This document shows, piece by piece, positions 35,121-45,046 of a stretch of 64,000 nt of DNA. Under the pieces are notes generated by a model that saw only the letters and a list, made by a program, of their open reading frames with translations, ran no database searches and had not been told where the DNA came from. The position numbers were made by a program, and so were the translations under genes. Every line of letters begins with the position of its first letter. The first letter of the stretch is position 1. This DNA comes from Thiobacillus sp. SCUT-2. Lineage in GTDB: Bacteria > Pseudomonadota > Gammaproteobacteria > Burkholderiales > Thiobacillaceae. Location of the stretch: assembly GCF_035621355.1 (NCBI RefSeq), contig NZ_CP141769.1, positions 1,550,001 to 1,614,000 of the forward strand, read 5' to 3'.

Positions 35121-35971
35121 GGTTCAAGTGCTGCGCACAGGGCGGCAACACCGTCGGCCAGGCGCGGCGTCAGGCGATGCAGGCGGTCGGCATCGATCCT
35201 CACGAAGGCCTGCTTCTGCACCGCCGGCAGGCGGGCAAACCGCTTCCATGCCCATCGCACGTCCGGCGCGTCGCTGCCGCTCGCGATGACGTCGGGTGCG
35301 CGTGCCAGCACGGCCTCGCGCGAGACCACCGGCGCGAGCGCCGCGACGTCGGCAAAGACGTTGCGGGCGCCGCACAGCGCCAGCGCATCACTGATCCAGT
35401 GCGTGCCGCCGACCGTGATCAGCGGCCGATCCCATAACTCGTAGAAGACTTTCACCGGCGTCCTGCCCGCACGCGCTGCGCGGAGCGCGTCGATCCGTGC
35501 GGTATACGCCGCGGCCGCCGCCTGGGCCATTTCGACATGACCGCTCGCCTGCCCCAGCAGCCGCAGCAACCGCGCCACATCGTCGAGCCGGGTCGCGCGG
35601 GTATGCAGGACGGGGACCCCCAGCGTTTCCAGGCGATGAATGTCCACGGCCCGATTGCCATCCACCCAGACCACGACCAGATCAGGCTTCAGCGCCAGCA
35701 CACGCTCGAAGTTGACGCGTGTGGCGTCGCCCACGCGCGGCAGCGTCCGCGCCGCCGGCGGATAGTCGCTGGCGCTGTCCACGCCCGCCAGCTGAGCACC
35801 GGCGCCGGCCGCGAACAGGAGCTCCGTGAGATGCGGCGCCAGCGAGACGATGCGTCGCGGCGTCCGGGGCAGATCGACGACGCGCCCGACGTCGTCGACC
35901 AGGCGGATCGCCGCCGACTGCGCCGGCAGCGCGAGCGCGAAGCACAGGCAGAGAAGCGCGCGGCGGATCAC
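35108..35971 (-). CDS. btuF: cobalamin/corrinoid ABC transporter substrate-binding protein (BtuF-like)
   Basis: A 287-residue periplasmic binding protein of the helical-backbone metal-chelate type. A signal peptide (residues 1-19, ending LPAQSAA) is followed by [20 protein letters not shown] and [18 protein letters not shown], features of the BtuF/FecB clan; the [10 protein letters not shown] loop is also typical. The matching BtuCD genes are not in the window. It overlaps the preceding cobC-like gene (ATGA), supporting a cobalamin role. Substrate choice is inferred from family and neighbour. Confidence 0.88.
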   Translation of the reverse strand: MIRRALLCLCFALALPAQSAAIRLVDDVGRVVDLPRTPRRIVSLAPHLTELLFAAGAGAQLAGVDSASDYPPAARTLPRVGDATRVNFERVLALKPDLVVVWVDGNRAVDIHRLETLGVPVLHTRATRLDDVARLLRLLGQASGHVEMAQAAAAAYTARIDALRAARAGRTPVKVFYELWDRPLITVGGTHWISDALALCGARNVFADVAALAPVVSREAVLARAPDVIASGSDAPDVRWAWKRFARLPAVQKQAFVRIDADRLHRLTPRLADGVAALCAALEPYPR

Positions 35972-36561
35972 CGCTCGACGCGCGAGCTGCCGTGAAAGAC
36001 CAGGCTGGCGCGGCCATCGTCGAAGCGCAGCCGCGTCAGCGTGGCGGTCGCCACTTCGATGCGGTAGGCGTTTTCCAGCGGGAGCTGCAGCGCCCAGCCG
36101 AGCGCCATCCGCATGACGCCGGCATGCCCCACCAGCAGGATGTGCTCGCCGGTGAAGCGGCGGAGCAGGTCGTCCAGCGCCGCGGCGACGCGCGCGTGGA
36201 AATCGGCGAGCGGCTCGGCACCCGCCGGCCGGGCGTTGACCGGGTCAGCCTTGAAACGGGCCAGCGTGCCGGGGGCCTCGGCCTCGATCTCGGCGGCCGA
36301 CTTGCCCTCCCACACCCCGAAACCGACTTCCTTCAGGCGCTCATCGAAGGCGAGCGGCAGTCCATGGCGCGACGCGAGTGTCTCGGCAAACGCGCGGCAG
36401 CGCAGGAGCGGCGAGGACACGATGCGCGACCACGGGGCGTGCTCGCCCACCGCGGCGTGCATCTGTGCCCATCCCTTCTCCGAGAGCGGATCGTCGACCT
36501 GGCCCCGATAGCGGCGCCCGCCGACGGGTTCGCCGTGGCGCATCAGGTCGAGCGTCGTCAC
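35968..36561 (-). CDS. cobC: alpha-ribazole phosphatase / histidine phosphatase (CobC-like)
   Basis: A 197-residue histidine-phosphatase-superfamily protein. The catalytic RHG is in [11 protein letters not shown], the second arginine region in [15 protein letters not shown], the acid in [20 protein letters not shown] and the second histidine in [14 protein letters not shown]. This pattern and size fit alpha-ribazole-5'-phosphate phosphatase of cobalamin assembly. Start is GTG at 36561, overlapping the proB stop (GTGA); the next gene btuF also overlaps. The linkage to btuF supports cobC over a general phosphoglycerate mutase. Confidence 0.85.
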   Translation of the reverse strand: MTTLDLMRHGEPVGGRRYRGQVDDPLSEKGWAQMHAAVGEHAPWSRIVSSPLLRCRAFAETLASRHGLPLAFDERLKEVGFGVWEGKSAAEIEAEAPGTLARFKADPVNARPAGAEPLADFHARVAAALDDLLRRFTGEHILLVGHAGVMRMALGWALQLPLENAYRIEVATATLTRLRFDDGRASLVFHGSSRVER

Positions 36562-37679
36562 CCCAGCACCACCAGATTGTCGCGGTGGATCAGCTCGGGC
36601 TCGTCCATGTAGCCGAGCTCGGACTCGATCGCGGATGATGGCTTGCCGGCGATGCGGCGCGCCTCGCTGGCGCTGTAGTTGGTCAGTCCACGGGCGACTT
36701 CGCGGCCCGCATCGTCGACGACGGCGACGACTTCGCCGCGCTCGAATTCGCCGGTGATGCCCTTCACGCCGACCGGCAGCAGGCTCTTGCCGTCCTCGCG
36801 CAGGGCGCGCACGGCACCCGCATCGAGCACTACGCCGCCGCGCAGCTGCAAGTGGTCGGCCAGCCATTGCCGGCGGGCGGCGAGCGGCGCCTGGCGCGCC
36901 ACCAGCTGGCTGCCGATTGACTCGCCAGCGGCCAGCCGTAGCAGCACGCGTTCTTCGCGCCCGCTGCAGATGATGGTATGCGCGCCGCTGCGTGCTGCGC
37001 GCTTGGCGGCGAGGATCTTCGTCAGCATGCCGCCGGTGCCGACGCTGCTGCCGGCGCCGCCGGCCATGCGCTCGAGCTCGGGGTCGCCGGCGTGGGCGTC
37101 CATCACCAGCGTCGCATCGGGATTCTTCCGCGGATCGGCCGTATACAGGCCGGGCTGGTCGGTCAGGATGATCAGGCAGTCGGCTTCGATCAGGTTGGTC
37201 ACCAGCGCGCCGAGCGTGTCGTTGTCGCCGAGGCGGATCTCGTCGGTCGCGACCGTGTCGTTCTCGTTGATGATCGGCACCACGCGCAGCTCGAGCAGCG
37301 TACGCAGGGTCGAACGGGCGTTGAGGTAGCGCGTGCGGTCCGCCAGGTCCTCGTGGGTCAGCAGCACCTGCGCGGCGTGCAGGCCGTGGGTGCGGAAGAT
37401 CGACTCGTAGGCCTGCACCAGGCCCATCTGACCGACCGCGGCCGCGGCCTGCAGCTCGTTGACCGCCTTCGGCCGCTTCTTCCAGCCCAGCCGCGCGATG
37501 CCCTCGGCGATCGCGCCCGACGAAACCAGTACCACCTCCTTGCCCTGGGCGGACAGCGCGGCGATCTGCTCGGCCCAGCGCGACAGCGCGGCGTGATCGA
37601 GCCCGCGCCCCTCGGCCGTGACCAGGCTGGAGCCGACCTTGACGACGATCCGGCGCGCGTGCTTCACGACGGACTGCAT
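36558..37679 (-). CDS. proB: glutamate 5-kinase
   Basis: A 373-residue enzyme for the first step of proline synthesis. The N-terminal amino-acid-kinase domain (residues 1-260) has [31 protein letters not shown] and [20 protein letters not shown] with the substrate-binding residues. The C-terminal PUA domain (about 275-360) includes [17 protein letters not shown]. Start [16 protein letters not shown] at 37679 overlaps the stop of the preceding CNP1-like gene. The operon continues with cobC and btuF. Confidence 0.98.
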   Translation of the reverse strand: MQSVVKHARRIVVKVGSSLVTAEGRGLDHAALSRWAEQIAALSAQGKEVVLVSSGAIAEGIARLGWKKRPKAVNELQAAAAVGQMGLVQAYESIFRTHGLHAAQVLLTHEDLADRTRYLNARSTLRTLLELRVVPIINENDTVATDEIRLGDNDTLGALVTNLIEADCLIILTDQPGLYTADPRKNPDATLVMDAHAGDPELERMAGGAGSSVGTGGMLTKILAAKRAARSGAHTIICSGREERVLLRLAAGESIGSQLVARQAPLAARRQWLADHLQLRGGVVLDAGAVRALREDGKSLLPVGVKGITGEFERGEVVAVVDDAGREVARGLTNYSASEARRIAGKPSSAIESELGYMDEPELIHRDNLVVLG

Positions 37680-38176
37680 CAGCGCGCCCCGCGCCGCAAG
37701 CTGTTCACGGCCTGCTTGGCGTCGCGGACGGTGATGCCGCCGGGACAGAAATGGTCTTCGTAAAGCGCCTTCCGATAGGACAGCAGCGAGCGCATGCGGA
37801 TCGGCTCCCAGCCGGCATTGCGCGCCTTCGACCAGGTCCCGTCCGGATGGCCGTAGGCATACAGGCGGCGCTCGCCGGTTTCGCAGCGGATGCCCTCGTA
37901 GGAGACGTTGGTCGCCCCGCCCGCGGCCTTGACCACGACCGTGTAGCGCACGACCTGGTCGGCCCCGACGCTGATCGAATCGGCGTCGACGAAGAAGCGG
38001 TTGCTCGTCGCCGACGACACGTTGAACGGCAGCAGGTTCGCGTCCTTCGGGTAGGGCGGCAGCTTGGCCGCCACCTCGGACCAGGGCTTGTCGTCGGAAA
38101 AGTCGTGTTCGATGTCGATCCACGCCGCGTGGGCGGCGAGCGGGAGGCACAGGAGCAAGGCGGGCAGGAGTCTCAT
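37679..38176 (-). CDS. CNP1-like exported protein
   Basis: A 165-residue predicted exported protein with a signal peptide ([19 protein letters not shown]). The mature part holds [20 protein letters not shown] and an [20 protein letters not shown] motif, which I associate with the CNP1-like family found next to proB in betaproteobacteria. Two Cys (IRCE and HFCPGG) could form a disulfide. An ATG 9 bp upstream (38185) is an equally possible start. The stop overlaps proB (TGATG). The molecular function is unknown. Confidence 0.82.
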   Translation of the reverse strand: MRLLPALLLCLPLAAHAAWIDIEHDFSDDKPWSEVAAKLPPYPKDANLLPFNVSSATSNRFFVDADSISVGADQVVRYTVVVKAAGGATNVSYEGIRCETGERRLYAYGHPDGTWSKARNAGWEPIRMRSLLSYRKALYEDHFCPGGITVRDAKQAVNSLRRGAR

Positions 38177-38235
38177 GCCCGGCATTTTATTGGTTCGCCC
38201 GCGCGCTGTCTGCAGGAAAAGTGGCCGGCCGCGTG

Positions 38236-38823
38236 TCAGCCAAGGGGCTTGCGCACGCGCTCGGGCGCCGCATGCCGGCATGGCCCGGCCGCGATGACCA
38301 GCGCCGGCGTCTCGCCGGGCGGCAGGTCGAGGGCGGCGGCGAGCGCCACCTCGTCGAAGCCGCCGATCGGGCAGCTTCCCAGCCCCATGTGCGCGGCCTG
38401 CAACAGCATGTGCGCCGCGGCGAAATTGCACTGCCCGACGGCCCAGGCGCCGATCGAATCGGGGTGATGGAACGCACGGTAGGCCGCATGGATCGGCGCC
38501 GGATCCTGCCCGCGCGCCTCGGCGGCGAGGCGGTCCCGCACGTAGTCGGCGGCCGGATCGAGCGCGGCGACCAGCGCGATGATCACGACCAGCGCGGGGG
38601 CGGTCTGCGCCGCCGGCTGGTCGAAGCAGGCGCGGGCCACCGCGCCGCGCCGCGCGACGCCGGTCACCGCGATGAAGCGCCAGGGCTCGAGGCCGAACGA
38701 CGAAGGCGCCAGCCGTCCCGCCTCGAGCAGCAGGCGCAACTGTTCCGCAGTCGGCGGCCGGCCGGCGTCGAAATCGCGGCAGGCGTAGCGTTGCCGGATG
38801 GCTTCGTTGAGCGTGGGCATCAT
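38236..38823 (-). CDS. nitroreductase family protein
   Basis: A 195-residue FMN-dependent oxidoreductase of the NfsB/FRase I-like family. The N-terminal FMN-binding segment IRQRYACRDFDAGRPPTAEQ and the APSSFGLEPWRFIAVTG motif are diagnostic; the C-terminal AAHMGLGSCPIGGFDE and the AKxRK-like end RVRKPLG close the FMN site. Likely substrates (quinones or nitroaromatics) cannot be told from sequence. It is divergent from the CDF transporter gene. Confidence 0.92.
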   Translation of the reverse strand: MMPTLNEAIRQRYACRDFDAGRPPTAEQLRLLLEAGRLAPSSFGLEPWRFIAVTGVARRGAVARACFDQPAAQTAPALVVIIALVAALDPAADYVRDRLAAEARGQDPAPIHAAYRAFHHPDSIGAWAVGQCNFAAAHMLLQAAHMGLGSCPIGGFDEVALAAALDLPPGETPALVIAAGPCRHAAPERVRKPLG

Positions 38824-38931
38824 GGAATCGGCCTCGGGAAGATGCCTTCACCATAGCTTATCGGGCAGCGTGCGAGGCGACGCGGCGCCTGCGATACAAT
38901 CCCGGGCGACCCGTCGATCAACCCTTCCGAG

Positions 38932-39831
38932 ATGCTCCCTCCCGCCCTCAAACGCTACGCCTGGCTCTCCATCGCCGCCGCCCTCGCCACCATCGTGCTC
39001 AAGGGCGTCGCCTGGTGGCTCACCGGCTCGGTCGGCCTGCTGTCGGACGCGCTCGAATCCTTCGTCAACCTGGCCGGGGCCATGATGGCGCTGGCAATGC
39101 TCTCCCTCGCCGCGCTGCCCGCCGACGACAACCACGCGCACGGGCACGGCAAGGCGGAATACTTCTCCAGCGCGTTCGAAGGCTTCTTGATCCTCCTTGC
39201 CGCGAGCGGCATCGCCTATGCGGCGATCGAGCGCCTGCTGGCGCCCCAGCCGCTCGAGGCGGTCGGCATCGGCCTCGCGGTATCGGTCGCGGCGTCGGTC
39301 ATCAACCTGCTCACCGGGCGCGTTCTGCTGAACGTCGGCCGCAAGTACAAGTCGATCACGCTGGAAGCCGACGCCCATCATCTGCTCACCGACGTCTGGA
39401 CCTCGGTCGGCGTCATCGTCGGCGTCGGCCTGGTCTGGGCGACCGGCTGGCTGTGGCTCGATCCGGTGATCGCGCTGGCGGTCGCGCTCAACATCGTGTG
39501 GACCGGCTGGCAGCTGCTGCAACGCTCGGCGGCCGGCCTGATGGACGTCTCGCTGCCGGAAGAGGATGTCCGCGCGATCGAGGGCATCCTCGATCGCTAT
39601 CGCCAGGACGGGCTGGAGTTCCACGCGCTGCGCACCCGCCAGGCGGGCACCCGCGCCTTCGTCTCCTTCCATCTGCTGGTGCCCGGGGCCTGGACCGTCC
39701 AGCACGGGCACGACTGGTCGGAACGCATCGAGGCCGACATCCGCGCAGCGATCGAGCACGCCCACATCACCACCCACCTCGAACCGAAGGAGGATCCGGT
39801 CTCGCTGGAGGACCAGCACCTCGACCGCTGA
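38932..39831 (+). CDS. cation diffusion facilitator family exporter
   Basis: A 299-residue CDF metal exporter with six TM helices and a cytosolic C-terminal domain (about residues 215-290). TM2 has [20 protein letters not shown], the TM3 region contains a His-rich loop [12 protein letters not shown], and TM5 has [19 protein letters not shown] with the HxxxD metal site. The type with DALES in TM2 is often linked to Fe, Zn or Mn, but the metal cannot be fixed here. A TACAAT -10-like box lies at 38895-38900. It runs divergently from the nitroreductase gene. Confidence 0.92.
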   Translation: MLPPALKRYAWLSIAAALATIVLKGVAWWLTGSVGLLSDALESFVNLAGAMMALAMLSLAALPADDNHAHGHGKAEYFSSAFEGFLILLAASGIAYAAIERLLAPQPLEAVGIGLAVSVAASVINLLTGRVLLNVGRKYKSITLEADAHHLLTDVWTSVGVIVGVGLVWATGWLWLDPVIALAVALNIVWTGWQLLQRSAAGLMDVSLPEEDVRAIEGILDRYRQDGLEFHALRTRQAGTRAFVSFHLLVPGAWTVQHGHDWSERIEADIRAAIEHAHITTHLEPKEDPVSLEDQHLDR

Positions 39832-39841
39832 GACCAGCGGC

Positions 39842-40216
39842 TCAGGACCGCCTGCGCCGCCGCGCGTGCCAGACCCAGGCATAGGCAGCGAGATTGACGA
39901 GCACCACGATGACGCCCAGCGCCTGCTGGATGGCCGGCGTCAGGTGTTCGGGGTAGATGAGCGGAAGCAGGTAGCGCTCGACGAAGCCGCCGCCATAGGC
40001 ACTGCCGCCGCCCAGCACGCGCAGACGGTTTTCCAGCGGCGTCAGCGGGCAGATCACGCCGCTGAACTCGACGAACGCGCCCCACGCCGCAGCCGGCAGA
40101 TGCACCCAGGCCACGCGCGGCCAGCGACCGAGCAGAAAGCCGCCGGCCATGACGAATACGATGAAGAGCAGGTGCAGCACCACCAGGGCATCGGCCGCCA
40201 GCAGCGCCATGCTCAT
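39842..40216 (-). CDS. DUF2784 membrane protein
   Basis: A 124-residue membrane protein with three or four hydrophobic helices. The family pattern is an N-terminal ADALVVLHLLFIVFVMAGGF, a central WVHLPAAAWGAFVEFSGVIC followed by PLTPLENRLR, and a YGGGFVERYLLPLIYPEHLT stretch. It fits DUF2784, a family of unknown function often near transporters. Its start overlaps the stop of the P-type ATPase gene (ATGA), which suggests joint expression. The function is not known. Confidence 0.85.
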   Translation of the reverse strand: MSMALLAADALVVLHLLFIVFVMAGGFLLGRWPRVAWVHLPAAAWGAFVEFSGVICPLTPLENRLRVLGGGSAYGGGFVERYLLPLIYPEHLTPAIQQALGVIVVLVNLAAYAWVWHARRRRRS

Positions 40217-42783
40217 CTTCGACCGCCCCTAGCACGGCGCACCCACTTGAACAGTTCGAACCACGCAACCCCGATGCCGCCGGCCGCCAGCACCAGCAGC
40301 AGGTCGTCGACGTGGAGGACGCCGAAGCCGAACACATCTCGCAGCCACGGCACATAAAGCGCACAGCCGAGAAACGCGAGCGTGCCGGCGACCACCCGCC
40401 AGAGCGCCACGTTCGGGACGCGCAGCGATTGGCGCAAGGCCGTCGACCACGAGCGGTTCACCAGGATCAGCCACAGGTTGCCGGCCACCAGCGTGGCGAA
40501 GGTCAGCGCGCGCGCCGTGTCGGCGCCCTCCCCGCGCTGCAGCGCAAAGGCATACATGGCAGCAACCGCCAGAAACACCGTCGCCCCCTGCAGCAGCGAC
40601 AGCAGCAGCGTGGGCAGGCTGAACAGCGGCACGTCGGGGCGCCTCGGCGGCCGCTGCATGCTGCCCGCCTCCTCGGGTTCGCCCTCGAAGACGATGGAGC
40701 ACGCAGGATCGATGACGAGTTCCAGGAAGACGATGTGGACCGGCGCCAGCACCAGCGGCAGCCCGAACAGCAGCGGCAGCAGTGCCATCCCCGCGATCGG
40801 CACGTGCACGGCCAGAATGTAGGCCATCGCCTTGTGCAGGTTGGCGAAGATGCGGCGGCCGAGGCGGATCGCGTCGACGATGGCGGAAAAATCGTCATCG
40901 AGCAGGACGAGCGATGCCGCTTCGCGGGCGACGTCGGTGCCGCGCCCGCCCATGGCGATGCCGATGTGCGCCGCCTTCAGCGCGGGCGCGTCGTTGACCC
41001 CGTCTCCGGTCATCGCCACGACCTCCCCGTTGGCCTTGAAGGCCTCGACCAGGCGCAGCTTCTGCTCCGGCATCACGCGCGCGAAGACGTGGGTCGCCCG
41101 CAGGCGCTCCTGCAAGGCCGCGTCGTCGAGCCTGCCGATATCGGCGCCGGTGAGGATGCCGCCGGCGAGATCGATGCCGGCTTCGCGCGCGACCGCCTCG
41201 GCAGTGCCGGGGTAATCGCCGGTGATCATCGCGACCCGTACGCCAGCCTGGCGCGCGAGCCGGATCGACTCCGGCACGCGCGCGCGCACCCGGTCGGTCA
41301 GCGCGATCATGCCGAGAAAGACGAACGGAAAATCGTGCTGGATCGGCGGCAGGCGGGTGCCGGCGAAGGTCGCCCTGGCGACCGCCAGCACGCGCAGGCC
41401 CTGCTTGGCGAGCCGGTCGACCTGTTCCGCAAGCGCCGCCGTATCGGCCGCCGAGAAATGGCAGAGATCGGCGATCGCTTCCGGCGCCCCCTTCGCGGCC
41501 ACCACGAACTCGTCGCGGCGGGTGGCCTGCCAGCCGTGCGACATCGCCAGCATCTCGCGGCTCAGCGGATAGTGCTGGACCAGTGTCCAGTCGTCGTGCA
41601 GGTGCTCGGTCCCGGCAAGATAACGGTCGGCGAGGCGGCGGAACGCCCTCTCCATCGGATCGAAGGGGTCCGACAGGCTGGCGAGCACGCTGAATTCGAC
41701 CAGTTCGTGGAAACACTCGGGCAGCTCGCCGCCCTCGCCGTCGTCGACCCGGAAGGTTCCGTCGCGCGTCAGCAATTGTGCGACGGCCATGCGGTTTTCG
41801 GTGATCGTGCCGGTCTTGTCCGCGCACAGTACGGTGGCGGCCCCCAGCGTCTCGAGTGCCGGAATGCGCCGTGTCAGGACGCGGCTCCGCGAGATGCGCC
41901 ACGCGCCGAGCGCGAGGAAGACCGTCAGCACGACCAGGAATTCCTGCGGCAGCAGCGAGATCGCGAGCGTGATCCCCGCCAGCAGGGCATCGAGCCAGCC
42001 GCCGCGCGTCAGGCCATAGAGGACGACGACCGCGCCGCACAGCACCGCGCCGAGCAGCGCGAACAGCCACATCAGCGCCCGCACCTGGCGCTGCATGGGG
42101 CTCGGCCCGGGGCGCAGCGCCTCGAGGGAGGTGCCGATCCGGCCCATCTCGGTACGCGGCCCGGTGGCGGTCACGCGGGCGATGCCCTGCCCCTGCACCA
42201 CCAGCGTGCCGGAATACACCATCGGCGTATCGTCGCCACCGGGCCGCGGCGGCGGCGGCGCCGCGGCGCAGGGGGCCTTGCGCACCGGAACGGCTTCGCC
42301 GGTGAGCAGCGATTCGTCGATCTGCAGGCCGTTGCCCATCAACAGCAGCGCATCCGCCGGCACCCGGTCGCCCTCGGCGAGGAAGACGATGTCGTCCCGC
42401 ACGACCTCGTGCCCGGCGATGCGCTGCTTCTCGCCGTCGCGCACCACCAGCGCGCGCGGGCTGCTGAGATCGCGCAGCGCCTGCAGCACGCGCTCGGTCT
42501 TGCGCGACTGGTAGAGCGTGATGCCCATCACCACGCAGACGAAGAACAGCAGCAGCAGCGCCTCGTGCAGGTCGCCCAGTACCAGGTAGATCGCGGTCGC
42601 GGCGAGCAGCAGCAGAAACATCGGCTCGCGGACGACTTCGAGCACGAGGCGCGCGATGCCATGTGCGTCGGCTTCGGGCAGCGCGTTCGGCCCATCCTGG
42701 GCCATGCGCTCCCGTACCTGGGCGGCCGTCAGCCCCCGGAAATCCGGCGTGTCACAGGACGGTGCGGCGGTGGGCGGGCTCAC
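40213..42783 (-). CDS. cation-transporting P-type ATPase
   Basis: An 856-residue P-type ATPase close in plan to the P2 (Ca2+/Na+-like) group. Order: N-terminal cation_ATPase_N segment (RGLTAAQVRERMAQDGPNAL), M1-M2, actuator domain with TGEAVP near 161, M3-M4, phosphorylation site DKTGT with Asp322, nucleotide domain, hinge GDGVNDAPALK, and about six C-terminal helices (M5-M10). The M4 ion-binding stretch reads LLPQEF rather than the IPEGLP of Ca2+ pumps, so the transported ion is uncertain. It follows pirin and overlaps the DUF2784 gene. Confidence 0.93.
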   Translation of the reverse strand: MSPPTAAPSCDTPDFRGLTAAQVRERMAQDGPNALPEADAHGIARLVLEVVREPMFLLLLAATAIYLVLGDLHEALLLLFFVCVVMGITLYQSRKTERVLQALRDLSSPRALVVRDGEKQRIAGHEVVRDDIVFLAEGDRVPADALLLMGNGLQIDESLLTGEAVPVRKAPCAAAPPPPRPGGDDTPMVYSGTLVVQGQGIARVTATGPRTEMGRIGTSLEALRPGPSPMQRQVRALMWLFALLGAVLCGAVVVLYGLTRGGWLDALLAGITLAISLLPQEFLVVLTVFLALGAWRISRSRVLTRRIPALETLGAATVLCADKTGTITENRMAVAQLLTRDGTFRVDDGEGGELPECFHELVEFSVLASLSDPFDPMERAFRRLADRYLAGTEHLHDDWTLVQHYPLSREMLAMSHGWQATRRDEFVVAAKGAPEAIADLCHFSAADTAALAEQVDRLAKQGLRVLAVARATFAGTRLPPIQHDFPFVFLGMIALTDRVRARVPESIRLARQAGVRVAMITGDYPGTAEAVAREAGIDLAGGILTGADIGRLDDAALQERLRATHVFARVMPEQKLRLVEAFKANGEVVAMTGDGVNDAPALKAAHIGIAMGGRGTDVAREAASLVLLDDDFSAIVDAIRLGRRIFANLHKAMAYILAVHVPIAGMALLPLLFGLPLVLAPVHIVFLELVIDPACSIVFEGEPEEAGSMQRPPRRPDVPLFSLPTLLLSLLQGATVFLAVAAMYAFALQRGEGADTARALTFATLVAGNLWLILVNRSWSTALRQSLRVPNVALWRVVAGTLAFLGCALYVPWLRDVFGFGVLHVDDLLLVLAAGGIGVAWFELFKWVRRARGGRR

Positions 42784-42846
42784 CCCGCCATCCTACGCCG
42801 CGCCCGCCGTTTCCGGAACGCGCGCGCGGGGGCAGGTTCGCGGGGC

Positions 42847-43704
42847 TCAACGGCCGGTCAGCGTGGCTTTCGCCTGCACCAGGCGGCCCGCCCGATAGTC
42901 GGCCAGCGCCTGTTCGATCTCCTCGCGGCTCGTCATCACGAAGGGGCCGTACTGCACGACCGGCTCGCCGAGCGGACGCCCCGCGACGAGGATGAAGCGC
43001 GCGCCCGCGGCGCCCGCCGTCAACTCGACCGTGTCACCCGGGCCCAGGACCGCGAGCGTGTGGGCGGGGAGCGCCTCGCCCGCGAGATGCGCGTCGCCTT
43101 CGAAGACGTAGGCGAAGGCGTTGCGTGCATCGTCGAGCGGATGGCGAAACCGGGCGGATGGCGGCAGGCCGACGTCGAGATAGAGGACGTCCGTCGCCGG
43201 ATCGTCGATTACGCCGCGCTGGCCGCCGAACGTGCCCGCCAGCAGGCGCACGCGGGCGCCGTCCAGCGCGAGTTCCGGAATCGCCGACGCGGAAAATTCC
43301 TGGTAGGCCGGCGCCGACATCTTCTCCCGGGCGGGGAGATTGATCCAGAGCTGGAAGCCCCGCATCAGGCCGTCGTTCTGCTTGGGCATCTCCGAGTGGA
43401 TGACGCCGCTGGCCGCCTTCATCCATTGCACGCCGCCGGCCTTGAGGTCGCCGCGGTTGCCCATGCTGTCGCGGTGCTCCATGTGGCCGTCGAGCATGTA
43501 GGTGAAGGTGATGAAGCCGCGGTGCGGATGATCGGGGAAGCCGGCGATGTACTCGTCCGGCTGGTCGCTGCCGAAATGGTCCAGCATCAGGAAGGGGTCG
43601 AGATGGCGCAGCGCGGGCGTGCCGATGCTGCGATGCACGGTCACGCCGGCCCCCTCGCTCACTTCGAGGGCCGGAACACGCTGGCGGATGGGGCGTGGGG
43701 TCAT
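42847..43704 (-). CDS. pirin family protein
   Basis: A 285-residue bicupin protein of the pirin family. The N-terminal cupin has the metal-binding pattern DHFGSDQPDEYIAGFPDHPH and HRGFITFTYMLDGHMEHRDS, with several His and a Glu as likely Fe ligands; IQWMKAASGVIHSEMP-like residues (VQWMTAG region VQWMKAASGVIHSE) follow. Some pirins act as quercetin dioxygenases, others as regulators; the function here cannot be decided. It lies 63 bp upstream of the P-type ATPase. Confidence 0.92.
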   Translation of the reverse strand: MTPRPIRQRVPALEVSEGAGVTVHRSIGTPALRHLDPFLMLDHFGSDQPDEYIAGFPDHPHRGFITFTYMLDGHMEHRDSMGNRGDLKAGGVQWMKAASGVIHSEMPKQNDGLMRGFQLWINLPAREKMSAPAYQEFSASAIPELALDGARVRLLAGTFGGQRGVIDDPATDVLYLDVGLPPSARFRHPLDDARNAFAYVFEGDAHLAGEALPAHTLAVLGPGDTVELTAGAAGARFILVAGRPLGEPVVQYGPFVMTSREEIEQALADYRAGRLVQAKATLTGR

Positions 43705-43761
43705 GGCGGGCTCCTTGGGCCACGCACGATCGCGCAGCCGCGAACGGCGGCGCGGCCGCGC

Positions 43762-44967
43762 TCAGCGGTAGATGAAGTCCCGCGTGTAGGGATAGTTCGG
43801 CTGGCTGCCGTGCACGCCCTTGCCGGCCAGCACCTGCCAGAGTTCCATCCAGCCGTGGTCGAAGGCGTAGGCCGAGCCCGCCATGTAGATCCGCCAGATG
43901 CGGTATTTCTGCTCGCCGATCAGGCGGCGCGCCTCGTCGGCACGCTGTTCCAGCCGGCCGACCCAGTGCCACAGCGTCCGCCCGTAGTGGGGACGCAGGT
44001 TTTCGCTGTCGAGGCACTCGAGTCCGCTGTGCGCGGCCGCGCGCAGGACTTCCGACGCATGAACCAGCTCGCCGCCGGGGAAGACGTAGTCGTCGATGAA
44101 CTCCGAGATGCCGCTGCCCAGGCCGCCGGATTCGGTCGCCGCCGAGGTGATGCCGTGGTTCAGCACGAGCCCGCCCGGCTTGAGCAGGCTCATGATCTTG
44201 TCGAAATAGGTTGCGAGGTTCGCCCGCCCGACATGCTCGAACATGCCGACGCTGGCGATCTTGTCGTAGGCACCGGTCTCCGGGACGTCGCGGTAGTCCA
44301 TCCTGCGCACCTCGACCCGGCCGGCAAGGCCGCGCGCGGCGATCTGCCCGGAAACATAGGCATGCTGGTCATCGGACAGCGTGATGCCGACGGCCTGCAC
44401 GCCGTAGCGTTCGGCGGCGTGCAGCAGCAGGCCGCCCCAGCCGCAGCCGATGTCGAGAAAGCGCTCGCCGGGCTTGAGGTCGAGCTTGCGGCAGATGTGA
44501 TCGAGCTTGGCCTCCTGGGCGGCGTCGAGGCTCATGTCGGGCGACCTGAAGTAGGCGCAGGAATAGACGCGCCGCGCGTCGAGCCAGAGACCGTAGAAGT
44601 CGTTGGAGACGTCGTAGTGGTACTGGATGTTGCGGCGGTCGGTGCTGCGGGTGTGGCGCCACCATTTCCAGCGGTCCGCGGACGGCTTCGGCTTCGCATG
44701 GGCCGCGTTGCACAAACGGTCGCCCAGGGCCAGGATGTCGCGGATGTTGCCGTCGAGATCGAGGTCGCCCTCGACATAGGCCCGCGCCAGTGCACCCATG
44801 CTGGGCGCGGCCATCGCCTTGAGGCTTGCGGCCTGGCGCAGCTTCACGCGCACGGCCGCGGCATCGCGCCTTCCCAGCTGCTGGCCGTTCCACAATTCGA
44901 CCACGAGCGGAAGATCCGCGCCTTCCACCCGTCGCCGCACCTGATTCACCAACATCTGATCCAGCAT
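43762..44967 (-). CDS. cfa: cyclopropane-fatty-acyl-phospholipid synthase
   Basis: A 401-residue SAM-dependent enzyme that methylenates unsaturated acyl chains in membrane phospholipids. The class I methyltransferase motif is LDIGCGWGGLLLHAAERYG, followed by GITLSDDQHAYVSGQIA and YDKIASVGMFEHVGRANLAT, with the bicarbonate/catalytic residues expected near VSNDFYGLWLDARRVYSCAY. Length fits Cfa. A possible promoter, TTGAAA (45041-45046) and TACATT (45019-45024) with a 16-bp spacer, lies upstream and overlaps the stop of the DUF3501 gene. Confidence 0.96.
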   Translation of the reverse strand: MLDQMLVNQVRRRVEGADLPLVVELWNGQQLGRRDAAAVRVKLRQAASLKAMAAPSMGALARAYVEGDLDLDGNIRDILALGDRLCNAAHAKPKPSADRWKWWRHTRSTDRRNIQYHYDVSNDFYGLWLDARRVYSCAYFRSPDMSLDAAQEAKLDHICRKLDLKPGERFLDIGCGWGGLLLHAAERYGVQAVGITLSDDQHAYVSGQIAARGLAGRVEVRRMDYRDVPETGAYDKIASVGMFEHVGRANLATYFDKIMSLLKPGGLVLNHGITSAATESGGLGSGISEFIDDYVFPGGELVHASEVLRAAAHSGLECLDSENLRPHYGRTLWHWVGRLEQRADEARRLIGEQKYRIWRIYMAGSAYAFDHGWMELWQVLAGKGVHGSQPNYPYTRDFIYR

Positions 44968-45018
44968 CGCGCCCTCCTCTCAGGCCATGTCCCTGCTACC
45001 GCATTACTGCACCCATTC

Positions 45019-45046
45019 AATGTAAGTAAATAAAACCGTGTTTCAA
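45019..45046 (-). promoter_or_regulatory. possible cfa promoter
   Basis: On the minus strand TTGAAA (45041-45046) and TACATT (45019-45024) with a 16-bp spacer lie 52-79 bp upstream of cfa. The -35 overlaps the stop codon of the DUF3501 gene. The match is moderate. Confidence 0.35.

Noticed and set aside
38895-38900. TACAAT before the CDF gene as a full promoter
   Set aside because: No convincing -35 is found at 16-18 bp; it is mentioned only as a possible -10.
40312-45033. A 1573-codon open frame on the plus strand
   Set aside because: It runs antisense to the P-type ATPase, pirin and cfa genes. Its translation is His/Arg/Asp/Gln-rich with no domain, as expected for the antisense frame of GC-rich genes.
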